From the NCBI RefSeq assembly GCF_000379725.1, contig NZ_KB903666.1, positions 138,800 through 176,538 of the forward strand: a stretch of 37,739 bases of DNA. Direction: 5' to 3'. The stretch comes from Cytophaga aurantiaca DSM 3654 (GTDB lineage Bacteria > Bacteroidota > Bacteroidia > Cytophagales > Cytophagaceae). Positions within the stretch are counted from its first letter, which is position 1. Every line of letters begins with the position of its first letter. Positions 22,096 to 30,398 of the stretch are shown in pieces. The position numbers and the translations under genes were made by a program. The notes beneath the pieces were generated by a model, which was given only the letters and a program-made list of their open reading frames with translations, was not told the DNA's origin and ran no database searches.

Positions 22096-22727
22096 TTGAT
22101 TAATGGAAAACTTATAACATTCCTGAAAGATTATATAATTAATTGAATAAAGAGTCGAATATCTTTGTATCGTAAAAAAAGCAGATGGCTTTTAAATATT
22201 CACTTGAAATAAGATTTTAGTATACAGGGAACAGAATACAAAAACGCACTATTACTATCCAGCATAATGTTGATAATTTTGTGAGTGGGAGCTTGAGACA
22301 CTTCCCAGGCTATTTGCAGCTTAGTATTCTTTACTACAACATGTAATTCTGTTCTTGTATACGACCAAATAATATGCAATAGCATAAAACGCATTGATAT
22401 ATACTGTATGTCTTAATCCAATGCTCGCATGCAAGAGGAAATGGATATACAGTATAGATTGATTTGACAAAGAGTTCAGGTTCCGTTTACGGACTGGCTG
22501 CCGAATTTTAGGGGAGTTCGGCAGCAGACTCTGAGTCTAAAAACATTATCTGCAGGGAATTGAGTTATTTTCATTTATGTAGTTGTACCTGACCGCACAG
22601 TTATATAAATAAAAAAGTCTCAATTCGTGCAGATATATTAAAATAATGATGGGATCTTTTCCAGCTAGGAGATAAGCCGCCTAAACAATCATGTTCGGCG
22701 GCTTATTGTTTTAAAAGCGCTTTTTAA
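22096..22727. other. Intergenic region of about 630 bases with hairpins, no confident gene
   Basis: No convincing coding frame. Structures seen are: inverted repeat TATACTGTAT (22400-22409) with ATACAGTATA (22447-22456); hairpin GCTGCCGAA (22497-22505) with TTCGGCAGC (22517-22525), loop 11; and hairpin ATAAGCCGCC (22672-22681) with GGCGGCTTAT (22697-22706). The last lies 22 bases beyond the stop of the 577-residue gene and could end its transcript, though it lacks a U-tract on that strand. Base composition is a little less AT-rich around 22480-22560 than nearby non-coding DNA. A small RNA or degraded gene is possible but unsupported. Confidence 0.45.
22672..22706. terminator. GC-rich hairpin between two gene-free flanks
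   Basis: A perfect 10-base stem, ATAAGCCGCC / GGCGGCTTAT, with a 15-base loop. The plus strand continues TGTTTTAAAA, so as a terminator it fits the plus direction better, yet the nearest gene end is the minus-strand gene stopping at 22728. Confidence 0.5.
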
Positions 22728-24461
22728 TTATTCTAATTCGTTGTACATATAACGGAAGAATTTAAGAAGGTCTTTGGATTGTATATCATGAATATAATTT
22801 CTTCTTTTCCCGTTATTTATATACCATGCTCTTTTATCAGCAAGCATGATCTTTTTTAAATCTTCCCATTTAACATGTCCCATATGAATGTCAATACCTT
22901 TTATGTTGTAATAACATAGATCAAAACTGATGCATTCAAGCACAGGTTTTTGTGCATGATTTATATTTTTTAAATCTATTTTTTTGTACAATGAAATTTG
23001 TGTGATGTGTTGTTCCCAGTTAAATCTATATGAGGTATCTTTTTCAAAATATTTTTTTACATCAAAAGAGTAACTATACTTATTATAAATACCTATGGTG
23101 TCGGATTCTAAATAATCTTTCACATAATAAAGTAAATCAATTGGATCTGATCCAAAACACGTATCCTTAAGTGCTTTTACCCGAAAATCCTTATTTAAGG
23201 GATAAAAGGAATCTTTTTCAAAACATGCATCATAAATCAGTTCTCGTTCATACAAATCATATATTTCATCTATATCTATGGTGTTTGCAATAGAAAGTTT
23301 GGGGCTATAGTAAGGATCATGCTCATAATGATACAAGGTTATTTTTCCACGATCAACATATTCCAATAACAGAGTAATGAAAGGGACTTGCGCCATTGTT
23401 AATCTGTTGTTGTTTTTACATACAACATTTATACTTTCGATAAAATGTGTTGTGTATTTTTTATTTTGATGACGAGCGTTGCTATTAGATATTGGTTTGT
23501 AACCAATATCATTATTTAATGAAATAGTTTTTATTGAATCGGGCAAAAAGATTGTTTGGTGTTGTTCCCATACTTTCGTAAGAGGTAATGAAAAACTTTT
23601 TATTTTATATTCTTTAGACAATACATTATGCAAAGAATCATATGAGATACTTTTAAAAAAGGTATAGTTTTCTACATACAATTTATTGGGTGCTAATTGT
23701 TCTTTATACGACCGTATTGAGTCAATAGTATTTTTTCGGTATGAAATCTTACAAGGCTTGCTGATTATATCATTTACTGCATCCAACCCCCATCGTGAAT
23801 ACTGTTCGTTGAGCACTTTGTAAACAGGATCGTAATACGTAACAGTCGTTGGATAATTCGTTGATAAAAAATGTATGAAATCATTCCATTTAATAGTGAA
23901 ATTATAATCTCCGCCGCCGATTCTTGTTCTAGTGTTTAGTGGTTTACTGAAATGTATATAATAGGGTAACTCCTTGTTTGAATTGGGATCAATAAGATAT
24001 GTTATTGAAATTTTTGAATCTTTTACATAAAATGATAAACGTGATTTTTCGTATAGAAATACGTTCGCAAGGCTTGAGTCTGATTTGTCAAAATCCACAT
24101 CATAAGAAGCTTTTTGATATACTTCGTTGTTAAAGTAAAAATGCTGATTGTAATATCTTGGATGCGAATAGCTCTCAGACTTCCAGGGTATTAAACTCAT
24201 ACTGGATGGAACTCCATATAAAATTTTTAAGTGGTCACTTTTGCTTACTATTTTTTCTTTGCTGGTAGAAAAATCGATTGTATATATTGTATTGCTTGTG
24301 TCTTTTAAAAAGCTCAATATTATATTAGAAGAAATAATAGAAGTGTTATCGCTAATACTATAATATTTTATAACAGCTTGATAAGGCTGTGTTTGTGCTG
24401 TGGATGAAAGGCCGGAAATAACAAGAACAAAAACAGCAATAACAAATACTTTAATATTCAT
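22728..24461 (-). CDS. Large secreted protein of unknown function
   Basis: A 577-residue protein with a Sec signal peptide (MNIKVFVIAVFVLVISGLSS, cleavage near STAQ, about residue 22). The mature part is rich in Tyr, Lys, Ser and Asn, mostly predicted beta strands, with no T9SS C-terminal domain and no lipobox. It ends in a more helical segment containing HMGHVKWEDLKKIMLADKR (about 525-543). I recognise no domain. The composition, with many short Tyr/Lys stretches and a lower third-position GC than neighbours, suggests a lineage-specific gene. It is monocistronic, with divergent transcription from the CapA-like gene 123 bases away. Confidence 0.72.
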   Translation of the reverse strand: MNIKVFVIAVFVLVISGLSSTAQTQPYQAVIKYYSISDNTSIISSNIILSFLKDTSNTIYTIDFSTSKEKIVSKSDHLKILYGVPSSMSLIPWKSESYSHPRYYNQHFYFNNEVYQKASYDVDFDKSDSSLANVFLYEKSRLSFYVKDSKISITYLIDPNSNKELPYYIHFSKPLNTRTRIGGGDYNFTIKWNDFIHFLSTNYPTTVTYYDPVYKVLNEQYSRWGLDAVNDIISKPCKISYRKNTIDSIRSYKEQLAPNKLYVENYTFFKSISYDSLHNVLSKEYKIKSFSLPLTKVWEQHQTIFLPDSIKTISLNNDIGYKPISNSNARHQNKKYTTHFIESINVVCKNNNRLTMAQVPFITLLLEYVDRGKITLYHYEHDPYYSPKLSIANTIDIDEIYDLYERELIYDACFEKDSFYPLNKDFRVKALKDTCFGSDPIDLLYYVKDYLESDTIGIYNKYSYSFDVKKYFEKDTSYRFNWEQHITQISLYKKIDLKNINHAQKPVLECISFDLCYYNIKGIDIHMGHVKWEDLKKIMLADKRAWYINNGKRRNYIHDIQSKDLLKFFRYMYNELE

Positions 24462-24584
24462 AGATCATTAATAAAATAATATCAATAAAGATACATTGAA
24501 TTTGGAGGTAGACAAAATACAAATAGAATTACCCCCGAACATTACCAGGATGAAGAAAAATTCCACCATTTCTGTATCTTTGAA

Positions 24585-25565
24585 ATGATGTTATATCATA
24601 TAATTTCAAATACTTTTCCATGCAAACAACACAACGTATTGTTGCTGTTGGTCTGTGGTATATTTTTTTCTGCCTGTAACCAATCAGAACCGGTGCACAT
24701 ACTTTTTGCCGGAGATATGATGCTTGATCGCGGAACACGTAAGACGATAGAAAAGAATGAAATTGCTTATCTGTTTACAGATGTACAAGAGGTATTCAAG
24801 CAGCAGGATATGGTGCTTGTAAATCTTGAGCATCCGGTTTGTTCTGATAAACTTGAAGCAAGAGATAAAAAGTATTTCTTTCGTGCAAATCCGGATTGGC
24901 TTCCTGCAATCCGTACAGGTGGTATTACGCATGTTGCCCTGGCGAATAATCACACGGGTGATTATGGCAAAGAAGGTATACAAGAAACCATGCAGGAGCT
25001 AAGTCGCAATCATATTGCTTACGTAGGAGCAGACAGTACACTTCTGAAGCCTTGTGAACCGGTATTTATTCACAAGAATGGATCGAAGCTCGCAGTCTTT
25101 TCAAACACGTTGTTGTATCAGCAGGAATCCTCCGGGTGTTGCAATGAAAACAGTACAGCATTACAAGGCCGGATTAAAGCATTCAAAAAGACACATCCGG
25201 ATTATTCTATTATTATTTGTCTGCATTGGGGTATTGAAATGGATACGCTGCCATCGGCAGATCAAAAGGTGCAGGCACATATGTTTATTGATGCAGGTGC
25301 AGATCTCATCATCGGACATCATCCGCATGTCGTTCAGCCAATAGAGATGTACAAAGGAAAATATATTTGTTATAGCCTGGGGAATTTTATTTTTGATACG
25401 AATACATATCCGGGCAATACAGGCATTTTTACATGTTTTGATATTCGGGATAATACAATTACTTTAGTACGTGTGATCCCCTTTATTCTGTCTGATTCTA
25501 AACCTTGTATTATGACTGAAACAGATGCCGAACAATTTCTGCATCGCAAAGGAATTGTTTTTTAG
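24585..25565 (+). CDS. CapA/PgsA-family lipoprotein (metallophosphatase fold)
   Basis: A 326-residue CapA-like protein. The N-terminus (hydrophobic residues 18-30 followed by Cys31 in FFSAC) is a lipoprotein signal, so it should be anchored in the envelope. The calcineurin-like metal-binding motifs are present in order: FAGDMMLDRG (Asp44), NLEHP (from Asn80), ANNHTGDYG (Asn121, Asn122, His123), CLHWG (His214) and GHHPHVVQ (His245, His246, His248). CapA/PgsA proteins take part in poly-gamma-glutamate capsule synthesis, but many stand-alone members have unknown roles, and no PgsB/PgsC-like partners are here. It starts an operon with a small lipoprotein 17 bases downstream and a YARHG-DUF3160 lipoprotein. 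Confidence 0.9.
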   Translation: MMLYHIISNTFPCKQHNVLLLLVCGIFFSACNQSEPVHILFAGDMMLDRGTRKTIEKNEIAYLFTDVQEVFKQQDMVLVNLEHPVCSDKLEARDKKYFFRANPDWLPAIRTGGITHVALANNHTGDYGKEGIQETMQELSRNHIAYVGADSTLLKPCEPVFIHKNGSKLAVFSNTLLYQQESSGCCNENSTALQGRIKAFKKTHPDYSIIICLHWGIEMDTLPSADQKVQAHMFIDAGADLIIGHHPHVVQPIEMYKGKYICYSLGNFIFDTNTYPGNTGIFTCFDIRDNTITLVRVIPFILSDSKPCIMTETDAEQFLHRKGIVF

Positions 25566-25582
25566 TTGCTGTTATATTTCAT

Positions 25583-26143
25583 ATGAAAATCGGATTTCTA
25601 TGCTTCGTGTTTTTATTTTTTTTGAATGGCTGTTCCAAACCAGACACATTTGAAAAAGAAGTACGCATAAAAGATGATTTTTTTGATGGTTTTGTGAGCC
25701 TCAAAAAAATGGAAAGTATTCAAAAATATCAATTGTCTATATCGGATACAGCAAGGCAACCCATTGATTGTATCTACACACCCTATGATGTTTTTCAAAT
25801 GGAGACAGGCGACGTAAACCGGGACGGAAAGACAGATATCTGTTTGGGCATTATAAAACCTACACCTTTTGATTCAATCTTAAAAAAACGTTTGTTTATC
25901 TTTCAGATTGATCGTGCTTACATTCGTCCACTGTGGCTGAGTTCAAGACTTGTAAATCCGCTGGAAGAATTTTCAGTAAAAAAAGATAGTTTACAGGAAA
26001 TAATTATCCGTACCATAGAACGCACCAGTCCGGAAACATTTTGCACACGTTCCTATAAATGGGGCTCTTTTGGAATGATGTATCTTTCTACCGAACAAGA
26101 TTCAATAAATTATGAAAATGCAAAACAACAATTGTATCGTTAA
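25583..26143 (+). CDS. Lipoprotein of unknown function with EF-hand-like loop
   Basis: A 186-residue protein with a lipoprotein signal (MKIGFLCFVFLFFLNGC, lipidation Cys17). One notable element is GDVNRDGKTDI (76-86), a calcium-binding-type DxNxDGxxD loop as found in FG-GAP or dockerin-like repeats. It occurs once, in a phrase resembling 'VFQMETGDVNRDGKTDICLG' of nuclear-receptor-type secreted repeats. The remainder is beta-rich with several tryptophans. No family name is recognised. It starts 17 bases after the CapA-like gene, and its 3' end overlaps the YARHG-DUF3160 gene by 32 bases, so the three are very probably one transcript and work on a common envelope process. Confidence 0.8.
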   Translation: MKIGFLCFVFLFFLNGCSKPDTFEKEVRIKDDFFDGFVSLKKMESIQKYQLSISDTARQPIDCIYTPYDVFQMETGDVNRDGKTDICLGIIKPTPFDSILKKRLFIFQIDRAYIRPLWLSSRLVNPLEEFSVKKDSLQEIIIRTIERTSPETFCTRSYKWGSFGMMYLSTEQDSINYENAKQQLYR

Positions 26144-28616
26144 CAGGCTTACTGGCATTGCAGCAACATCCGGTTTGATTTTACTGGCTGCTCTCTGTTT
26201 TTCGTGTTCTGACAAAAAAGAAGAAGAAAAAAAGACTACGGCGCAGCAAGCGTATAAACTCAATCAGCCCTTGATGAAGTTTGCACCCTACGATGAAGGC
26301 TATCCGATCACAACAAAAGAAATTGATCCGCAAGCATCGTATAAACACCATGATTACGTGGAGTATTTTAAAGACTATTACAAGGATAAGGTACAGCCGC
26401 CGGCATTTAATTTTAATGTCGATCTTACCGGTAAAACGTTTCATGAACTACGTATGCTTCGTGCAGAAATTTTAGCGCGCCACGGATTTTTGTTTATGGA
26501 TTATGTGATGCGTTCTCATTTCAATGCTACAAATTGGTATCAACCTGTTTTCTGGGATGAAAACTTTCAGATAAAACTGACAAAACAAGAAGAAGAATTT
26601 ATTGATAGAGTATTGCGTGTAGAAACGGTACTGCATAAAAACAATTATGTTCAAACGGCAGGATATGAAAGAGCCAATATGAGTAATGTAGTAAACTGGC
26701 ACCAGTTTACAGATTTACCCCTAACAGTAAAACAGCATCTTGCCGCCGATGGATTTGTGATTAATAAAGCGAAACACGAACAGCTCTTCCATGTATACGA
26801 TCAGAATTACTATGATTATACACCGAGTTTTATAACAACAGATTTGTATTTGCAAGTATTGCATATGCACATCAGTAAGGAAATGCAGAGTCTTGAAACA
26901 AAAAAAATGTATCCGTTGCTGGACAGACTTCTTACAGAATTGTATGAAGCTTCAAAGAAAGATGGTGCCTCTGCAACTGCTGCTCTTCGCAAAGCCGGAG
27001 CCTGGAATCAGACCTATTTTGCTGTTGCATTGTCTTTATTAAAAGGCAAGAAATATACCGTGCCGGCAGGTATGGAAAGTGCTTTTGATTTTGAATATAC
27101 ACATATCAACGACGCTGAAAAAATAGATCGTTCAGACTTTCTGGGTGATTCACTGATGGATTATACGCAGTTTATTCCACGAGGTAATTATACACGCAGT
27201 GATACATTGAAACAGTATTTTAAATGTGTGAAATGGCTGAACAGTGCAGTCATTTTTCTGGATACCGATGAACGTTTGTCCAGCGCGGTTGAGATCGGAT
27301 ATCACCTAGCAGCATCGCAAACAGCAAAAGATGAGTACTTAAAATTTTCAAAAGTGATTGGTTTCTTAGCCGGTGACGAAAACAATCTTTCGTTTTATCA
27401 TTTGTTGAAAGTTCTTGAAAAATACAAACAAGCCAAGCAGGAAGAATTGTTGTCGGCATCGAATCTGAATAAAATACGCACATCCTTGTATGCGATGGAT
27501 CCTTCTAAATTCGGAACAGCCGGAGCCAATGAACGCACCATAGAATTTCTGGCAAGAAAGAAAATTGTATTCACGGCAGGACGCTATACGTTTGATGGAG
27601 AAATTTTACAGCGTCTTGTTCATGTGTTGAGACCTAAACCGCTGCGTCCGATTCCGAAGGCATTGGACGTATTTGCTGCCATGGGAAATAAAACGGCAGA
27701 AGAAATTTTATTGAACACCTATAAGGAAGGTCAGAACTGGAGCGGATATACCGATACACTGAATGCGTTGAAAGATAAATTCAAAAAGTTTGATAACTGG
27801 AACAACAGTGTCTACAACAAGCAGATGGAAGCGGTGTTGGCGTTGCAAGAAACAGATTCGAGAGCTCCGTATTTTATGAAATTACCTGCATGGCAAAAGA
27901 AAAATCTGAATACGATGCTGGCTTCATGGACAGAGTTGAAACACGATATGGTTTTATATATACAGCAGCCAAGTGGCGCAGAAATGGGCGATGGAGGAGA
28001 AATACCACCTCCTCAAAAAATCAGTTATGTAGAGCCAAGCATTGCTTTCTGGAATACCTGTCTGGAGTTTTTAAAACTGAATGCAGAGTTGTTGGAAGAA
28101 AATAATATGATGACTGCGACCTTACAGAAGCGAAACGACGAGTTACTGGATCTGGGTACTTTTCTATTGCGTATAAGTGAAGCTGAACTCAAAGGACAGA
28201 AAATATCGGTAGAAGATTTTGAACGACTGTCCTTTGTTGGCGGAGATGTAGAGCGGCTTACACTGGATATTATTGAATCTACAGAGGCGTTCACGGCTTC
28301 GGTAAGCTCTCCCGATAGATACATGGCTGTGATCACAGATGTATATACCTATAACGATCAGTGTCTTCAGGAAGGAGTGGGTATGGCCGATGAAATTTAT
28401 GTTGTTGTGGAGATTAATGGATTACTTTATTTAACACGTGGTGCAGTATTCAGTCAGTATGAATTCACAGGACCTTCTTCAAACCGGTTGACAGATGAAG
28501 AATGGCAGGAAGATCTGTTTAAAAATAATAAAGAGCAGAAGCAGGCTATATGGATGAACGATATCCGGATAACAGTACCGGAAATTAAAACAGCACCAAA
28601 TTTTAATTTATACTAG
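26112..28616 (+). CDS. YARHG domain and DUF3160 lipoprotein
   Basis: An 834-residue lipoprotein (signal through residue 31, lipidation Cys32 in CFSCSDKK, followed by a Lys/Glu-rich linker). A YARHG domain is visible at about 108-170: LRMLRAEILARHGFLF (113-128), then NWYQP (141-145). The rest (about 215-815) is a long helical domain matching DUF3160, with TDLYLQVLHMHISKEMQSLE (split around 243-262), the MDYTQFIPRGNYTRS segment (about 345-359) and the C-terminal EIYVVVEINGLLYLTRGAVFSQYEF. DUF3160 lipoproteins are found with alpha-2-macroglobulin-like or CapA-like genes in Bacteroidota and Proteobacteria, and their function is unknown. ATG choice: 26112 or the in-frame ATG at 26118. Both overlap the previous gene, indicating translational coupling. 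A terminator follows. Confidence 0.88.
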   Translation: MKMQNNNCIVNRLTGIAATSGLILLAALCFSCSDKKEEEKKTTAQQAYKLNQPLMKFAPYDEGYPITTKEIDPQASYKHHDYVEYFKDYYKDKVQPPAFNFNVDLTGKTFHELRMLRAEILARHGFLFMDYVMRSHFNATNWYQPVFWDENFQIKLTKQEEEFIDRVLRVETVLHKNNYVQTAGYERANMSNVVNWHQFTDLPLTVKQHLAADGFVINKAKHEQLFHVYDQNYYDYTPSFITTDLYLQVLHMHISKEMQSLETKKMYPLLDRLLTELYEASKKDGASATAALRKAGAWNQTYFAVALSLLKGKKYTVPAGMESAFDFEYTHINDAEKIDRSDFLGDSLMDYTQFIPRGNYTRSDTLKQYFKCVKWLNSAVIFLDTDERLSSAVEIGYHLAASQTAKDEYLKFSKVIGFLAGDENNLSFYHLLKVLEKYKQAKQEELLSASNLNKIRTSLYAMDPSKFGTAGANERTIEFLARKKIVFTAGRYTFDGEILQRLVHVLRPKPLRPIPKALDVFAAMGNKTAEEILLNTYKEGQNWSGYTDTLNALKDKFKKFDNWNNSVYNKQMEAVLALQETDSRAPYFMKLPAWQKKNLNTMLASWTELKHDMVLYIQQPSGAEMGDGGEIPPPQKISYVEPSIAFWNTCLEFLKLNAELLEENNMMTATLQKRNDELLDLGTFLLRISEAELKGQKISVEDFERLSFVGGDVERLTLDIIESTEAFTASVSSPDRYMAVITDVYTYNDQCLQEGVGMADEIYVVVEINGLLYLTRGAVFSQYEFTGPSSNRLTDEEWQEDLFKNNKEQKQAIWMNDIRITVPEIKTAPNFNLY

Positions 28617-28642
28617 ATTTAAAAGGTAAAAAGATACGAATA

Positions 28643-28679
28643 AAAAAGCGGATGGTTCTGAAAGAATCATCCGCTTTTT
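28643..28679 (+). terminator. Rho-independent terminator of the CapA operon
   Basis: AAAAAGCGGATG (28643-28654) pairs with CATCCGCTTTTT (28668-28679), and the stem continues inward (TTCT / AGAA) to about 17 base pairs with one G-T pair. It ends in a T-run on the plus strand. Confidence 0.88.
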
Positions 28680-28713
28680 GTTGGTACTAAAATCTTTACC
28701 TATGCAAGCAAAC

Positions 28714-28747
28714 CACAGTGGTTGTGTCTTTTCGACCAACCACTGTG
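28714..28747 (-). terminator. Hairpin at the 3' end of a secreted-protein gene
   Basis: CACAGTGGTTG (28714-28724) pairs with CAACCACTGTG (28737-28747), an 11-base perfect stem with a 12-base loop. It begins four bases after the stop of the minus-strand gene. A weak T-rich tract (GGTTTGCTTGC) follows on that strand. Confidence 0.6.
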
Positions 28748-28751
28748 TATA

Positions 28752-29375
28752 TTAATCAAACGATAATTTTACCCGCTTACGTCCGTACTCTTTCCATGCG
28801 GTGTATTGATCTTCTGCTTTATGGGTATAATCAATTTTGTGATCGTAATTGAAGAATACAAAATACAACGGAGCTTGAATTTTTTTGATTGGATATTCTT
28901 TTCCGGTATCTGTGTCTGAAATATTCTCTACGGTTATGGTTCCAATGGTCGTTCCGTTTTCAACTTTAACAGTGGGATCAAAGCGATGAAAATTGAATTG
29001 ATCGGACTCATAAAACCAATAACACAAGGCATCGTCTGCAACGGCAATATCTTTATCTTTATTGAATTCATCTTCAGCCATTGTTTTACCAACAATATTT
29101 TCCCAGTCGGGTAAATGTTTACTAAGAGGCGTGTCGTAGTATGTTCTATGATACGAGATGTTTAACGATACGCCATCTAATGAATCTTTCAATCTGATTT
29201 CAATTTTAAATGGCTTCTTTTTTAAATGAATATTCTGTGAATCAAACAGCACTTCTCTACGAATCGTATCCTGAATAATAAATACCTGATAGCTGTCAAG
29301 GGCTTTCGGAGACTTCGTAAAAGACGTACTGACCATGAGGGCTGTAACAAGAACTAATAAAATGGATGTGCGCAT
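28752..29375 (-). CDS. Secreted protein of unknown function
   Basis: A 207-residue protein with a Sec-type leader (MRTSILLVLVTALMVSTSF, cleavage near residue 19-22). The mature sequence is soluble-looking and beta-rich with a central acidic segment (MAEDEFNKDKDIAVADDALC, about 99-118). It contains a single Cys (Cys118). A DPTVKVENGTTIGTITVENI strand pair follows, and the protein ends in a Tyr/Trp/Lys-rich tail. I recognise no domain. It converges with the YARHG-DUF3160 operon, separated by two hairpins, and is divergent from the outer-membrane barrel gene by 264 bases. It might be a periplasmic sensor or chaperone, but nothing in the sequence decides this. Confidence 0.7.
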   Translation of the reverse strand: MRTSILLVLVTALMVSTSFTKSPKALDSYQVFIIQDTIRREVLFDSQNIHLKKKPFKIEIRLKDSLDGVSLNISYHRTYYDTPLSKHLPDWENIVGKTMAEDEFNKDKDIAVADDALCYWFYESDQFNFHRFDPTVKVENGTTIGTITVENISDTDTGKEYPIKKIQAPLYFVFFNYDHKIDYTHKAEDQYTAWKEYGRKRVKLSFD

Positions 29376-29639
29376 GTTATATTAAAAGTTGAATTAGTTA
29401 TCTAAAAGTTGAATCTAATATAGGAAACATTTATTATGGTTTTAGCTCTCATTATTAAATTTCTACTTTCGTTCGGTGTAAAAGACGTGTATACTAAACC
29501 ACTAAAACGCAGTGTAATCATATAACAATCTCCTGTGATTATATAATACTTGATGTATGCTTAAGAATACCTTTGTTCTGTCAGATAAATAATGAATTTA
29601 TCTTTCAATCACATTTTAGTCTTTAACTAATTATTAATC

Positions 29640-30284
29640 ATGAAGAAAATTTTATTATCGGGAATCTTATTACTTGGTGTGCTGGCAGCAAATGCACAAC
29701 GCACTTCTATTGGTGTTACAGCAGGTTATGGAACAGCATGGCTATCTGATACAGATGAAGACGTTACGTTCAATCCGGCATGGAATTTAGGTGCTACATT
29801 GGTTTACAGTACAGATACGCATTGGGGGTTTGGTGCAGATGTAAAGTATTCCAGAGAAGGCCTGCGATTTACCAATCCGGGCTCTGGTCCTTATAACGGT
29901 CAAACCATAACTACAAAAGTTGGAAGTGATTACATTCGTGTTCCGATCCGTGCTATTTATTTCTTTAATAAAAATGATCATGCTTTCCGTCCGAATGTTT
30001 CATTAGGGCCAAGTTTTGGTTTTTTAACGGGCGGACAAATCCGTACATTGGATGGAGATAAAAATTTAATTTATAAAAGTCCGGTAAACGATTCTTTTAA
30101 AGCGTTTGATTTCGGGCTGCAGGGTACAATAGGCGCGAGCTACATGGTATCAGACGGTTTATGGTTAAGTGCTGATGTTGTTTATTATCACGGATTTATT
30201 CAGCAAAATAAAAACGGTTCAAATAATATGATGAACAGTAACCTGGGTATTAATCTTGGATTGAGATTCGGGATAGGTAATTAG
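29640..30284 (+). CDS. Outer-membrane beta-barrel protein (PorT/OmpW-like size)
   Basis: A 214-residue protein with signal peptide MKKILLSGILLLGVLAANAQ (cleavage after Ala19). The mature part starts RTSIGVTAGYG and contains about eight amphipathic strands of the outer-membrane barrel type (Pfam OMP_b-brl_2 group), for example HWGFGADVKYSREGLRF, DYIRVPIRAIYFF and LWLSADVVYYHGF. It ends NLGINLGLRFGIGN with an aromatic near the last strand. A small barrel of this kind in Bacteroidota may be a porin, adhesin or assembly factor; the specific role is unknown. Its stop is directly followed by a short CAGTGGTCAGT-type repeat and then a bidirectional terminator. Confidence 0.85.
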   Translation: MKKILLSGILLLGVLAANAQRTSIGVTAGYGTAWLSDTDEDVTFNPAWNLGATLVYSTDTHWGFGADVKYSREGLRFTNPGSGPYNGQTITTKVGSDYIRVPIRAIYFFNKNDHAFRPNVSLGPSFGFLTGGQIRTLDGDKNLIYKSPVNDSFKAFDFGLQGTIGASYMVSDGLWLSADVVYYHGFIQQNKNGSNNMMNSNLGINLGLRFGIGN

Positions 30285-30308
30285 TGGTCAGTAAACAGTG
30301 GTCAGTAA
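30285..30308 (+). repeat. CAGTGGTCAGT word pair directly after a stop codon
   Basis: Two copies of GTGGTCAGT separated by AAACA. Positions 30289-30306 are identical, on the opposite strand, to 2767-2784. In both places the word lies at the 3' end of a gene, in the same orientation relative to that gene. Confidence 0.65.
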
Positions 30309-30333
30309 TTTTCTGATTTATGTTTTCAAAAGT

Positions 30334-30376
30334 ATACAAAAAAGCTCATCCGGATTTCGGATGAGCTTTTTTGTAT
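30334..30376. terminator. Bidirectional terminator between convergent genes
   Basis: A perfect inverted repeat with core AAGCTCATCCG (ending 30352), loop GATTT and CGGATGAGCTT (starting 30358), with A and T runs on the outside that give a U-tract in both directions. It serves the barrel gene and the convergent LRR gene. Confidence 0.9.
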
Positions 30377-30398
30377 GAGACTACTTTCCTTGTATCAG

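Noticed and set aside
22200-22394. 64-codon minus-strand frame in the long gap
   Set aside because: No ribosome-site or family resemblance and a composition typical of chance translation; nothing supports coding.
28025-28336. 103-codon minus-strand frame inside the YARHG-DUF3160 gene
   Set aside because: It is fully contained in a recognised gene on the opposite strand and rich in Ser, typical of antisense reading.
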